Shown: positions 1 to 5,724 of the stretch, piece by piece
Layout: the number at the start of each line of letters is the position of its first letter
Position numbering within the stretch: the first letter of the stretch is position 1
NCBI RefSeq assembly: GCF_000686805.1
Contig: NZ_JMLP01000043.1
Span: forward strand, 1 to 7,849
Direction: 5' to 3'
DNA: 7,849 nt
Source: Bacillus sp. UNC41MFS5
Lineage (GTDB): Bacteria > Bacillota > Bacilli > Bacillales_B > DSM-18226
Position numbers and translations under genes: made by a program
The notes under the pieces: model-generated
Told to the model about the DNA's origin: nothing
The model's input: the letters and a program-made list of their open reading frames with translations, nothing else
Databases searched by the model: none

Positions 1-212
<212 letters not shown>

Positions 213-241
213 TCACCTCCAAATTTCATATCTTCAATCCC

Positions 242-260
242 TTTTCATACGATATGAAAA
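242..260. promoter_or_regulatory. Palindrome upstream of the collagen gene, possible sporulation -10 element
   Basis: TTTTCATA and TATGAAAA are perfect 8-bp inverted arms around CGA. Read on the minus strand the site contains CATATCGTA, which fits the CATAnnnTA pattern of sigma-K -10 elements and lies about 40 bp before the ATG. I see no convincing sigma-K -35 AC at the right distance, so it may instead be an operator. A second AT-rich palindrome, ACATATA and TATATGT around GTA, lies at 290-306. Confidence 0.3.
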
Positions 261-307
261 TCATCTCCATTTTAAAACTTTTATCCATTACATATAGTAT
301 ATATGTC

Positions 308-335
308 GATTAACATAGCACCACTTATCGGTAGC
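308..335 (-). other. dif-like Xer recombination site A
   Basis: Read on the minus strand this is an 11-bp arm GCTACCGATAA, a 6-bp centre GTGGTG and an 11-bp arm CTATGTTAATC. The 11-6-11 layout, the ATAA ending of the first arm and the TATGTTAA core of the second match the XerC and XerD half-sites of E. coli dif (second arm there TTATGTTAAAT, from memory). Site B at 1768-1796 is an inverted copy sharing the whole first arm. Small plasmids commonly use such sites for dimer resolution by host XerC/XerD (CodV/RipX in Bacillus). Confidence 0.7.
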
Positions 336-336
336 C

Positions 337-386
337 AAAAGAGGCTTACTCTTTATCTATTTTTAGATAAAGAGTAAGCCTCTTTT
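337..386. terminator. Perfect 23-bp stem-loop, likely bidirectional terminator
   Basis: The arms 337-359 and 364-386 are exact reverse complements around a TTTT loop, and each strand ends the stem in TTTT. It sits 18 bp downstream of the stop codon of the DUF3967 gene and is the natural terminator for it. It also lies one base from the XerC-type arm of site A, the same arrangement as the hairpin at site B. Confidence 0.85.
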
Positions 387-404
387 CCAATATTAAATCC
401 TAAT

Positions 405-926
405 TTATTTACCAAATAGACGACCCCAAAATGATTTCTTCTGTTCTGAAGCTGCTATTAGACGTTTGCTATCTTGTATTTCTCTTAATACTTGCATTAA
501 TTGAACATCTCTTTGTTCTTCTCTTATTATCCTTTGAGCATCAGTTTCCTGTAAAAGTTTACTTTGTTGATCCAATCTTTGAATTAACTCTAAATTAAGT
601 TGTTCTAATCGTTCTATACGTTCTGATAATGCTTTTATCTGTTCTGAAGCTGCTACTCCATCTGTAGCAACAGTTGCTACCTCATTTCCTTCAACACTTG
701 TCATTGCTAGATTTATAGCCTGTTCTAGTGTTACGTTCTTCTTGTTCATAGCTGTTACTAGCCGTTCTATAGTTGCTACATCCTTATGATAAAAAATTCT
801 AGAATTATTACTACCGCGCTCGAAAGGATACCCAACTTCCTCCAGGGCAAGGCAATATTTACGCAAAGTACTTGAGCCAATCCCTAAGTTCTTGGCTACC
901 TCAGATCCCCAATAAGTTTGAGCCAT
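405..926 (-). CDS. MerR-like HTH, coiled-coil protein with DUF3967 tail
   Basis: A 173-residue protein. Residues 3-60 look like a MerR-superfamily DNA-binding head (WGSEVAKNLGIGSSTLRKYC, then a wing with RIFYHKDV). Residues about 93-130 form a heptad-rich coiled coil (IKALSERIERLEQLNLELI). The end, REEQRDVQLMQVLREIQ followed by WGRLFGK, is the DUF3967 pattern, with a basic, aromatic C-terminal tip that could sit on a membrane. The build resembles RacA, which links DNA to the cell pole, and KfrA-type plasmid proteins. A role in partitioning or copy control is inference. The ATG has an excellent site, AGGGAGGA, 6 bp upstream. The terminator is the hairpin at 337-386. It lies within the segment bounded by dif-like sites A and B. 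Confidence 0.88.
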   Translation of the reverse strand: MAQTYWGSEVAKNLGIGSSTLRKYCLALEEVGYPFERGSNNSRIFYHKDVATIERLVTAMNKKNVTLEQAINLAMTSVEGNEVATVATDGVAASEQIKALSERIERLEQLNLELIQRLDQQSKLLQETDAQRIIREEQRDVQLMQVLREIQDSKRLIAASEQKKSFWGRLFGK

Positions 927-980
927 ATTTTATCCTCCCTCTGCTCCAAGCTGTTCTCCAGTTGCTATATAGTCTTTTCC

Positions 981-1021
981 TTCTTTAAAAAGGTAACACC
1001 TTCTTTTTAAAATTTAAAGAA
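981..1021. promoter_or_regulatory. Nested inverted repeats upstream of the DUF3967 gene
   Basis: AAAAAGGT and ACCTTCTTTTT form an imperfect hairpin around AAC (988-1008), enclosed by TTCTTTAAA (981-989) and TTTAAAGAA (1013-1021). It is 55-95 bp upstream of the start codon, a plausible operator for self-regulation by the MerR-like protein. No clear -35/-10 pair could be assigned here. Confidence 0.35.
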
Positions 1022-1103
1022 AAGTTTTCAATTGTTTTTTAAAATTAACAAAAGTTTATTTTTTCTCTATAAACACAGTTATAGATTTTATAATAAAGCT
1101 TGA

Positions 1104-1379
1104 TTAATAACTAATTGTATTCCTATTTCCATGACTATAATCTTCTTCCATAGCCAATGCATCTGCTTTAGTAACATGAACGGTACCAAATGGATGATTT
1201 GGAGGGGCATATATCGAATAAAGCTTTAACGAAATATTACCTGTATTAGTTACATTATGCCATGTTCCAGCAGGTATCATTATTGCAAAATCATCATAGG
1301 CATTTCTTTTAAAATTTAAATTATCTTTACTCTTGCCCATTTGAACAATTCCCTGACCTTGCTCAATACGTAAAAGGAA
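1104..1379 (-). pseudogene. Cupin gene remnant, 5' half missing
   Basis: The open part from the ATG at 1340 codes 78 residues, but family similarity continues upstream of it in the same frame (LRIEQGQGIVQMGKSKDN) to about 1379, and a stop lies at 1395-1397. The preserved part carries cupin motif 2, PAGTWHNVTN (Pro-x-Gly-x-x-His-xxx-Asn), followed by LKLYSIYAPPNHPFGTVH, typical of the 110-130 residue single-domain cupins of the B. cereus group. Motif 1, with two metal-binding His and a Glu, is absent, so a working metal site is unlikely. There is no good ribosome binding site before 1340. It is best read as a fragment captured from a chromosomal gene. Expression of the short product is not excluded. 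Confidence 0.82.
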
Positions 1380-1717
1380 TATAGTACATTTTTCTCAATC
1401 CTTCACAATTTTATAAAATTATCCTATGCACTGGTTAAATCAATGTACTTAAACTCAAAGTGACTTTTGTAAAGAAAGATTTTTAGCCTAAAACACTTAT
1501 TTCATTAAATGGACCTTTAACTTAACAATACAATTGAAGTTTAAAAATCAAAAGTAAAAAACTATATTAACAAAGTTTTTAATCAAACTTTGTTTTAAAA
1601 TTATCAATCTTTTTTATACAAGATTTTATACAATTTTTTGTACTAATACAGAACATTCGTAAACCAGAAAAACCATAGTATCTCTACAATGTATAAAATC
1701 ATGCATAGAATGATAAA
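1380..1717. other. Non-coding AT-rich stretch
   Basis: No gene with a ribosome binding site is visible on either strand. The first part may be decayed cupin sequence. A 10-bp hairpin, AACAAAGTTT with AAACTTTGTT and a 6-base loop, lies at 1569-1594 and is followed by TTTTAAAA, a weak terminator. TTTTATACAA occurs twice between 1613 and 1643. Confidence 0.6.
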
Positions 1718-1768
1718 CAAGGAAAAAGCTAAATCCTTGTTATATCAGTGGATTTCGCTTTTTCCTTG
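1718..1768. terminator. 19-bp stem-loop abutting site B
   Basis: The arms 1718-1736 and 1750-1768 pair with one mismatch around a 13-base loop. The stem contains GGAAAAAGC and GCTTTTTCC but there is no T tract after it, so it is only a possible terminator. Its last base is the first base of the XerC-type arm of site B. Together with 337-386 it closes the A-B segment with a hairpin at each end. Confidence 0.6.
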
Positions 1769-1796
1769 CTACCGATAATGTGACGTTATGTTAATT
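1768..1796 (+). other. dif-like Xer recombination site B
   Basis: Reads GCTACCGATAA, a 7-bp centre TGTGACG, then TTATGTTAATT. The first arm is identical to site A. The second arm matches the E. coli dif XerD arm at 10 of 11 positions as I remember it. It is inverted relative to site A and in the same direction as site C. The centre is one base longer than in dif and differs from the other sites, which would disfavour recombination between them, because strand exchange needs matching centres. Confidence 0.72.
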
Positions 1797-1890
1797 AGAA
1801 TTGTATAGATTATACATCATAGATATTTGTATTTTAAATTATATATTGTTATTATTTACTGGTTAATTTAGGAAAATACAGGAGGGAAAC

Positions 1891-2301
1891 ATGGATTTAA
1901 TTAAAGAAGTGACTTTATTAAAATATCAATTTAGACTTATGCAAAGTATGATTCAATCAGATGAATTCCCATTTTATAACTTTGTTATAGATTGGGAACT
2001 TGAAGAAGAACAAGTAAAGGTTTTAACAAAAATTTTAATTGTATTTCATGATCGATTAACTAAAGAAGAAGTTTCGATTTTTGGACAAAATGATCATTTA
2101 TTTTCTAAATTTAAACTTCCTTTAGATATGCTATACAGCTCCAAAAAACCTAATTTAGATGAGTTTAAAATATATATCACTAAGATCTTTTATCAAGAAT
2201 TTGAATTGAAATACTTATTATTAAATTTAAAAAAACAATGTATTTTTGTGAATGTCTGTGATCATCTTTTAGAGCAATTACAAATTAGTAACAATATTTG
2301 A
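1891..2301 (+). CDS. DUF1878 (YhaI-like) family protein
   Basis: A 136-residue soluble protein and the only clear + strand gene. The N-terminal pattern (LLKYQFRLMQSMIQSDEFPF, then YNFVIDWELEEEQVKVL) matches DUF1878, whose Bacillus members such as YhaI start with a short helix, a PFYxLVI segment and an acidic EEE turn. The middle (VSIFGQNDHLFSKFKLPLD) and C-terminal helices also follow the family order, though the protein is somewhat longer than YhaI. The function of the family is unknown. The start is set by GGAGGG four bases before the ATG. It lies alone between dif-like sites B and C, with its terminator at 2394-2429, so it looks like a self-contained cassette. There is no membrane segment and no catalytic motif. 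Confidence 0.85.
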   Translation: MDLIKEVTLLKYQFRLMQSMIQSDEFPFYNFVIDWELEEEQVKVLTKILIVFHDRLTKEEVSIFGQNDHLFSKFKLPLDMLYSSKKPNLDEFKIYITKIFYQEFELKYLLLNLKKQCIFVNVCDHLLEQLQISNNI

Positions 2302-2369
2302 TTTTGTGAATAGAAAGTCCCTTCAGTTAAGTGATTTAAAGAACTGTTGGTAATCTCTTAGATACATTG

Positions 2370-2397
2370 ACTTCCGCTAACGAGCATTATGTAAATG
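2370..2397 (+). other. dif-like Xer recombination site C
   Basis: Reads ACTTCCGCTAA, a 6-bp centre CGAGCA, then TTATGTAAATG. Against B. subtilis dif as I recall it (arms ACTTCCTAGAA and TTATGTAAACT) the first arm matches 8 of 11 and the second 9 of 11, with the exact 11-6-11 spacing. Its outer end overlaps the terminator stem that follows. Confidence 0.65.
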
Positions 2398-2429
2398 AGC
2401 TGCCAATATGGACAGCTCATTATTTTTTT
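2394..2429 (+). terminator. Rho-independent terminator of the DUF1878 gene
   Basis: AATGAGCTG (2394-2402) pairs with CAGCTCATT (2413-2421) around a 10-base loop, followed by TATTTTTTT on the + strand. It is about 90 bp after the stop codon. Confidence 0.85.
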
Positions 2430-2449
2430 GTTTCCCTTTTGCTTTTTGG

Positions 2450-2871
2450 CTAGAGCGCTGGCTCGTCGTGTGGGGGCGAAACCCCACGTATTACGTATCT
2501 ATTTTTGAATAAAGATTATTTTTGGACGAATGATCTAAGCGGTTCGGCTCGTATACTTGCTAGTCCAAGTCGAGAACCATTGCTTTGCTTTTTGTCTGTC
2601 GGCTTGGCGAAAAAAGCATATCGAGCCGAAAAAAGTTTTGCAAGGACAATATCAAAAAGAAAAGGCGTTAGCCTTTAAGTGAGAATTAACGAACTGACTT
2701 TTTGATATTGAGGGTGGAGATTTTTGAGTGGTTTTCTCAAAAATACAACCCGTTCCTTGCGGAACTTTTAGCCCTATATATAAGAGTGAGAAGAGAGAAG
2801 TGAAGAAAGCCAATAATAACAAGGGTTTGAGAGGGTTAGGGTGTTCGAAAATTCGAACACCTGTGTTCGAA
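2450..2871. other. Hairpin-rich non-coding block, candidate replication origin
   Basis: Successive structures are: GTGGGG/CCCCAC (2470-2487); a long imperfect hairpin with outer arms TTCGGCTCG (2543-2551) and CGAGCCGAA (2622-2630) and an inner pair CCAAGTCGA/TCGGCTTGG; a perfect 13-bp arm pair 2647-2659 and 2698-2710 enclosing AAAGGC/GCCTTT; ATTTTTGAG/CTCAAAAAT (2720-2744); and GTTCC/GGAAC (2752-2765). It is more GC-rich than its surroundings at the left and lies just downstream of the putative initiator gene. Such clusters are usual for double- or single-strand origins of rolling-circle plasmids. I do not recognise a known nick sequence, so which origin it is stays open. Confidence 0.5.
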
Positions 2872-2886
2872 AAAAGATACACCTAA
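2728..2886 (+). CDS. Possible small protein, 52 residues, GTG start
   Basis: A frame opens with GTG at 2728, directly after a stop, preceded by GGTGGAG about nine bases upstream. It codes a basic 52-residue peptide with the segments SPIYKSEKRE, VKKANNNKG and KIRTPVFEKRYT. There is no signal peptide or membrane segment, and I do not recognise a function. Against it are a weak start, overlap with the hairpins at 2720-2765 and with the repeated sites at 2840-2871, and no visible promoter. It could be a real small gene or a chance open frame in an origin region. Confidence 0.25.
   Translation: MVFSKIQPVPCGTFSPIYKSEKREVKKANNNKGLRGLGCSKIRTPVFEKRYT
2840..2871. promoter_or_regulatory. Three copies of GTGTTCGAA, likely protein-binding site
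   Basis: GGTGTTCGAA and TTCGAACACC are exact 10-bp inverted arms around AA (2840-2861), and a third copy, GTGTTCGAA, follows directly at 2863-2871. A palindrome plus a direct half-site is typical of an operator or initiator-binding site. It lies about 60 bp beyond the 3' end of the candidate initiator gene and at the right edge of the hairpin block. Confidence 0.5.
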
Positions 2887-2902
2887 AAAATGGAAAATGA
2901 TA

Positions 2903-2935
2903 ATAAAAAAAAGATGTCAATAACAAATGACATCT
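2903..2935 (-). terminator. Rho-independent terminator of the initiator gene
   Basis: On the minus strand AGATGTCA (2935-2928) pairs with TGACATCT (2919-2912) around an 8-base loop and runs into eight T. The stem begins inside the stop codon of the gene, so the transcript ends right after translation stops. Confidence 0.9.
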
Positions 2936-3596
2936 AAAATAAATAAATCGGTAAATTATGTTTTTTCTTATCTCCATCTACCTTGAAATTTCTAAGAGAC
3001 TTCTTAAAAATCTTCATAGTGGCCTTATCTACTCCATCTTTAGGAGAACAACATAAAATATTAGGATTCACAAACCATGTACGAGAACTACAAATACGTC
3101 CATCTTCAGTTGTCATTCCTGATTCTGCAACTGCTAAAATTCCCTTTTCTAATAACCCATTCATTAAAACAGAAAGATTACTTCTACCTTTTCCTAACTT
3201 TCTTGCTAAGTAACTCGGTGTAGCTGCATCTGCATCTATTTCATCTGAATCTTCATCCGAACATTCAACTAAAATATTAGTTTTAAATTCTATGTATGGT
3301 ATTAAATCAATTAAAAAAGCTTTTTCAGCATTTGTCAGATATCCAATTTTACATAAATAATTAATATTATCAGTAATTATCTGCACAAATCTCACCCGAT
3401 CTGTAGGTTTTTTCTTTTTCCCTATAAAATACTCTTCCCCACCAGACATTTTACTTAACACTTGTAGCATAATAACTCTTTCTTCTTCAGAAAGTCCACC
3501 ACTACCTTCAAGTTTTTCATAAATGCTATTGATCTTACTATCTCTTTCTTTTGCCTTTTTTTCAGCTTGTCCAAAATTAATAATTTTTTCCTTCAT
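2934..3596 (-). CDS. Winged-helix protein, probable plasmid replication initiator (RepL/MarR-like)
   Basis: A 220-residue protein. Residues 1-70 are charged and helical. Residues about 85-180 form a winged helix: helices at LTNAEKAFLIDLIPYI, the recognition part YLARKLGKGRSNLSVLMNGL, a wing at TTEDGRICSSRTWF, then VNPNI. The NPNI ending and the basic C-terminus resemble RepL-type initiators of Firmicute plasmids and MarR-like plasmid proteins. A short acidic insert (ECSDEDSDEIDAD) interrupts the domain. There is no HUH or catalytic Tyr motif of classical rolling-circle Rep, and no other Rep in the window, so it is the only initiator candidate by elimination. The ATG has GAGAGGGG nine bases upstream, partly inside a hairpin. 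A simple regulator cannot be excluded. Confidence 0.7.
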   Translation of the reverse strand: MKEKIINFGQAEKKAKERDSKINSIYEKLEGSGGLSEEERVIMLQVLSKMSGGEEYFIGKKKKPTDRVRFVQIITDNINYLCKIGYLTNAEKAFLIDLIPYIEFKTNILVECSDEDSDEIDADAATPSYLARKLGKGRSNLSVLMNGLLEKGILAVAESGMTTEDGRICSSRTWFVNPNILCCSPKDGVDKATMKIFKKSLRNFKVDGDKKKHNLPIYLF

Positions 3597-3599
3597 GTA

Positions 3600-3628
3600 T
3601 TGTTGCCCCTCTCATATTATGGGCACAA
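3600..3628 (-). promoter_or_regulatory. Hairpin covering the ribosome binding site of the initiator gene
   Basis: On the minus strand TTGTGCCC (3628-3621) can pair with GGGCAACAA (3608-3600) with one bulge. The Shine-Dalgarno GAGAGGGG lies in the loop and the start of the right arm. This could limit translation of the initiator unless opened, fitting a copy-control leader. Confidence 0.4.
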
Positions 3629-3650
3629 CGAAAACACCTTTATTTTCTAT

Positions 3651-3757
3651 TTGACTATCAATCAAATTATGATAATCTATAAACAGATAATGAGTTTAGG
3701 TATTTTCGCTAAAATACCCTTTTAAAAGAGTCATGTTAGCCGCATGACTCTTTTTTT
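3651..3757 (+). ncRNA. Candidate antisense RNA opposing the initiator leader
   Basis: On the + strand TTGACT (3651-3656) and TAATCT (3673-3678), 16 bp apart, make a plausible promoter. A transcript of about 70 nt would contain the hairpin GGTATTTT/AAAATACC (3699-3718) and end at the terminator 3724-3757. It would be complementary to the region upstream of the initiator ATG, as for the counter-transcribed RNAs that control copy number in many small plasmids. The promoter is only moderate, so the RNA itself is inferred. Confidence 0.4.
3724..3757 (+). terminator. Strong terminator between relaxase and initiator genes
   Basis: AAAAGAGTCATG (3724-3735) and CATGACTCTTTT (3743-3754) pair exactly around a 7-base loop, followed on the + strand by a T7 run. 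On the minus strand it ends in only four T but could still stop relaxase transcripts before the initiator gene. Confidence 0.85.
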
Positions 3758-3793
3758 ATTCTATCATGTTTTTAAAGTTTCCCTAATATATTT

Positions 3794-5260
3794 TTATCGT
3801 TCCATATCATATCCTCGCTGTTTATGAGTTTCCCTCTTATATTCCTGTTCAAAATAATTATTAGCTCCCATATTATCTAAATCATTTTTAACAATCCCTC
3901 TAAACGCCTTAAATTTCTCTTTAAAAACTTTCTTTGTTTGTACATACAAAACCCTTATATTCATCTGCAAACCCTTTATATGAGCTTTTAATGAGCTGAT
4001 TTCTCTACTTAATACACCAATTTCTTTTTGCAACTTACTTTTTTCTTGTTTCAACGTTCGATTTTCTTTCATCCATCCCTCTGCATAGGCTTTTAAACTT
4101 TCATTCTCTTTCACAAAATCTGTTTCTCTCAAACGCTCATAATCCTTTTTGATAGTAACCGCTGCATTCACCTGTTTTGTAAATTCTTGATATTGTTCCG
4201 GTAATAATACATAATTTCTCGTCTGTTTCTTCGTAATTTCAGCTTTTCCAAACATTTTATCCTGTACTTCTACTACTACTTCTTTACGTAAAAATGGAAT
4301 TTTAACAGGTTCATTTGGCACTTGATCTATAGCACTATCTAATTCTTTTTGCATTTGTTCTACTCTTTTTTCTAACTCTATATGACGCTGGCCAATTAGC
4401 TGTAGTTTTTCACTTTCACTCTCTACTTGTTGTTTCACTATGTCTAATTCTTTTTGCTTATCAGTAACATCACTTTCCAAACTACTTTTCATTACTTGTA
4501 ATTCTTTTGTTTTTTCTTCAACATTTTTCAAATCATAATCAATCGTTTGTAATTCTGTTTCTTTTTCTTGTACTTGATTTTCAATCGTTGACTTTGCTTC
4601 TGCATATTCTTTATATTGACGGACTTTCATATATTTATGGGAACCTACATTAGCACGTTCAAAATTTGGAATGTGTTCTTTCGCTAATTGCTCAATATAA
4701 GCTGTTTCCGCTTCTCTCCAATGCGCAATTAACTGTCTTCCCTTTCCTTCGACACCTTGTTGCTGCAAAGCTCTATCCATTCCGACACGCCTCGTTAATC
4801 CTCGACTACTTTCGAAATTCGGTACATAGTTAATATGTAAATGCGGATTCGCTTCATCATCATGTAAAACCATGTTATAAACCGTTAGGTTTGGATTTCT
4901 CTCTTGGAAAGCCTCAGCATAACGCTTCAGCGCTTCCTTTTTCGCTTCCCTATATTTTGGGTCGTCTTTACCTTCCCCAATCGCTACGACCAATTCTCGT
5001 TGCTCATGCGTCTTATCGTCTTTATGTATTTTGTCATAGTAATCATCAATTTTACGGTCATTCCGTTTTTGTTTCTCGTTATATTTGTCCACCGCTTCTT
5101 GAAAGATATCCTTGTATACACTTCGGATATCCTTTTGAACAAAATAAATATTCTCATGTAACCTCGATGGATCAATACCAGGATTCCCATGAATATTTTC
5201 TCTGTTATTATGACTTAATGAACTTTGGTGGGATTGATTAAATGAGATAGACCCCAACAT
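3794..5260 (-). CDS. mob: MobV-family relaxase (Mob/Pre, plasmid mobilization protein)
   Basis: A 488-residue relaxase that would nick one strand at oriT so a conjugative helper can transfer the plasmid. Three family motifs are visible: motif I HNNR at residues 17-20 with the His proposed as nucleophile in pMV158 MobM-type enzymes; RELVVAIG at 88-95; and the metal-binding motif H133-x-D-E...P139-H-x-H142. RGLTRRVGMDRALQQQG follows. Residues about 221-311 and 383-432 are long coiled coils, normal for the C-terminal half of this family, which serves dimerisation and membrane association. The length is usual and no key residue is missing. The start at 5260 has AGTGGTGG as its site, six bases upstream. 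Promoter and candidate oriT lie just upstream. Confidence 0.95.
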   Translation of the reverse strand: MLGSISFNQSHQSSLSHNNRENIHGNPGIDPSRLHENIYFVQKDIRSVYKDIFQEAVDKYNEKQKRNDRKIDDYYDKIHKDDKTHEQRELVVAIGEGKDDPKYREAKKEALKRYAEAFQERNPNLTVYNMVLHDDEANPHLHINYVPNFESSRGLTRRVGMDRALQQQGVEGKGRQLIAHWREAETAYIEQLAKEHIPNFERANVGSHKYMKVRQYKEYAEAKSTIENQVQEKETELQTIDYDLKNVEEKTKELQVMKSSLESDVTDKQKELDIVKQQVESESEKLQLIGQRHIELEKRVEQMQKELDSAIDQVPNEPVKIPFLRKEVVVEVQDKMFGKAEITKKQTRNYVLLPEQYQEFTKQVNAAVTIKKDYERLRETDFVKENESLKAYAEGWMKENRTLKQEKSKLQKEIGVLSREISSLKAHIKGLQMNIRVLYVQTKKVFKEKFKAFRGIVKNDLDNMGANNYFEQEYKRETHKQRGYDMER

Positions 5261-5298
5261 AAAGTGCCACCACTTTCCCTAGATTAATTGATACCATC

Positions 5299-5327
5299 AG
5301 TCTAGCAAAGCGACGAAATGATGTCAA
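5299..5327 (-). promoter_or_regulatory. Promoter of the relaxase gene
   Basis: On the minus strand TTGACA (5327-5322), an exact 17-bp spacer, and TAGACT (5304-5299). The -35 is perfect and the -10 matches 4 of 6. Transcription would start near 5292, about 30 bases before the ATG. The -35 lies ten bases from the hairpin at 5337-5378, so relaxase bound to oriT could repress its own promoter, as known for MobM of pMV158. Confidence 0.75.
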
Positions 5328-5336
5328 TTAACGTAA

Positions 5337-5378
5337 CCCTATACGTATTTTGACGCTAACGCATCAAAATCGATAGGG
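5337..5378. other. Stem-loop upstream of mob, candidate oriT
   Basis: Outer arms CCCTAT (5337-5342) and ATAGGG (5373-5378) enclose inner arms TTTTGACGC (5348-5356) and GCATCAAAA (5361-5369), which pair with one mismatch around TAAC. MobV relaxases recognise an inverted repeat close upstream of their own gene, which fits in position. The exact nick site cannot be named from sequence alone. A second possibility is the GCACTTTATG at the mob start codon, which resembles part of the pMV158-type site. Confidence 0.5.
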
Positions 5379-5392
5379 GTCTGCGACGCTTG

Positions 5393-5565
5393 TCGGCTTC
5401 GCCGAACCATGCTTAGCATGGCTAAAAGACTTCGGACTTTGTCCGAACCTACAAGGGGAAATTTTCCCCTTGACCCCATCAATCGAACTCCCCAACCCCT
5501 CAATCCTTGAGGGGCTCCCTCGCCGGTTGGCATCCCCAAAACGGTTCGTTTTGAGGAAATGCCAA
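5393..5565. other. Cluster of six hairpins, candidate single-strand origin or mobilization region
   Basis: In order: TCGGC/GCCGA (5393-5405); CCATGC/GCATGG (5407-5421); TTCGGAC/GTCCGAA (5431-5447); AAGGGGAAA/TTTCCCCTT (5453-5471); CCCCTCAA/TTGAGGGG (5496-5514); and a double stem TTGGCAT/ATGCCAA enclosing CAAAAC/GTTTTG (5527-5565). The block is clearly richer in G and C than the rest and has no credible gene. It would fold strongly as single-stranded DNA, as required of a single-strand origin or of the region beside oriT. Confidence 0.55.
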
Positions 5566-5709
5566 GAGGGTGATGAATCGGCTGCACGTGTCAATTCCTT
5601 AATGCTCCTTTCATGGATCAGCACAAACCGCTTCTCCCTTCCAGTCCGCTTACCATTGACACTTACTGTTTATCTTTCTTCTCCTCTTCTATTAAGTGCA
5701 GGGTATTTA

Positions 5710-5718
5710 TGTTATAAT
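5710..5718 (+). promoter_or_regulatory. Extended -10 promoter
   Basis: TGTTATAAT contains a perfect TATAAT at 5713-5718 preceded by TGn. No good -35 is seen. The next strong element downstream is the terminator at 5762-5801, with no coding frame between them. Confidence 0.5.
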
Positions 5719-5724
5719 TACTAT

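Noticed and set aside
988..1008. T-box or riboswitch-like leader at the GGTAACACC hairpin
   Set aside because: No T-box consensus, anti-terminator or specifier loop; a short palindrome in an AT-rich stretch.
307..1797. Segment A-B as an insertion sequence or transposon with terminal inverted repeats
   Set aside because: No transposase and no target duplication; the repeats fit the half-site and spacer structure of Xer sites better.
2652..2977. Minus-strand frames of 67 and 76 codons downstream of the initiator gene
   Set aside because: They cross the initiator terminator and the palindromes, have no ribosome binding site and give low-complexity products.
2983..3213. + strand frame opposite the initiator gene
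   Set aside because: Antisense shadow of a well-supported coding region.
4891..5241. Overlapping frames on both strands inside the 5' part of mob
   Set aside because: Shadows of the relaxase, whose motifs fix the true frame.
5322..5349. Further Xer site at TTACGTTAATT upstream of mob
   Set aside because: The matching first arm is absent, and the sequence is accounted for by the mob promoter and adjacent stem-loop.
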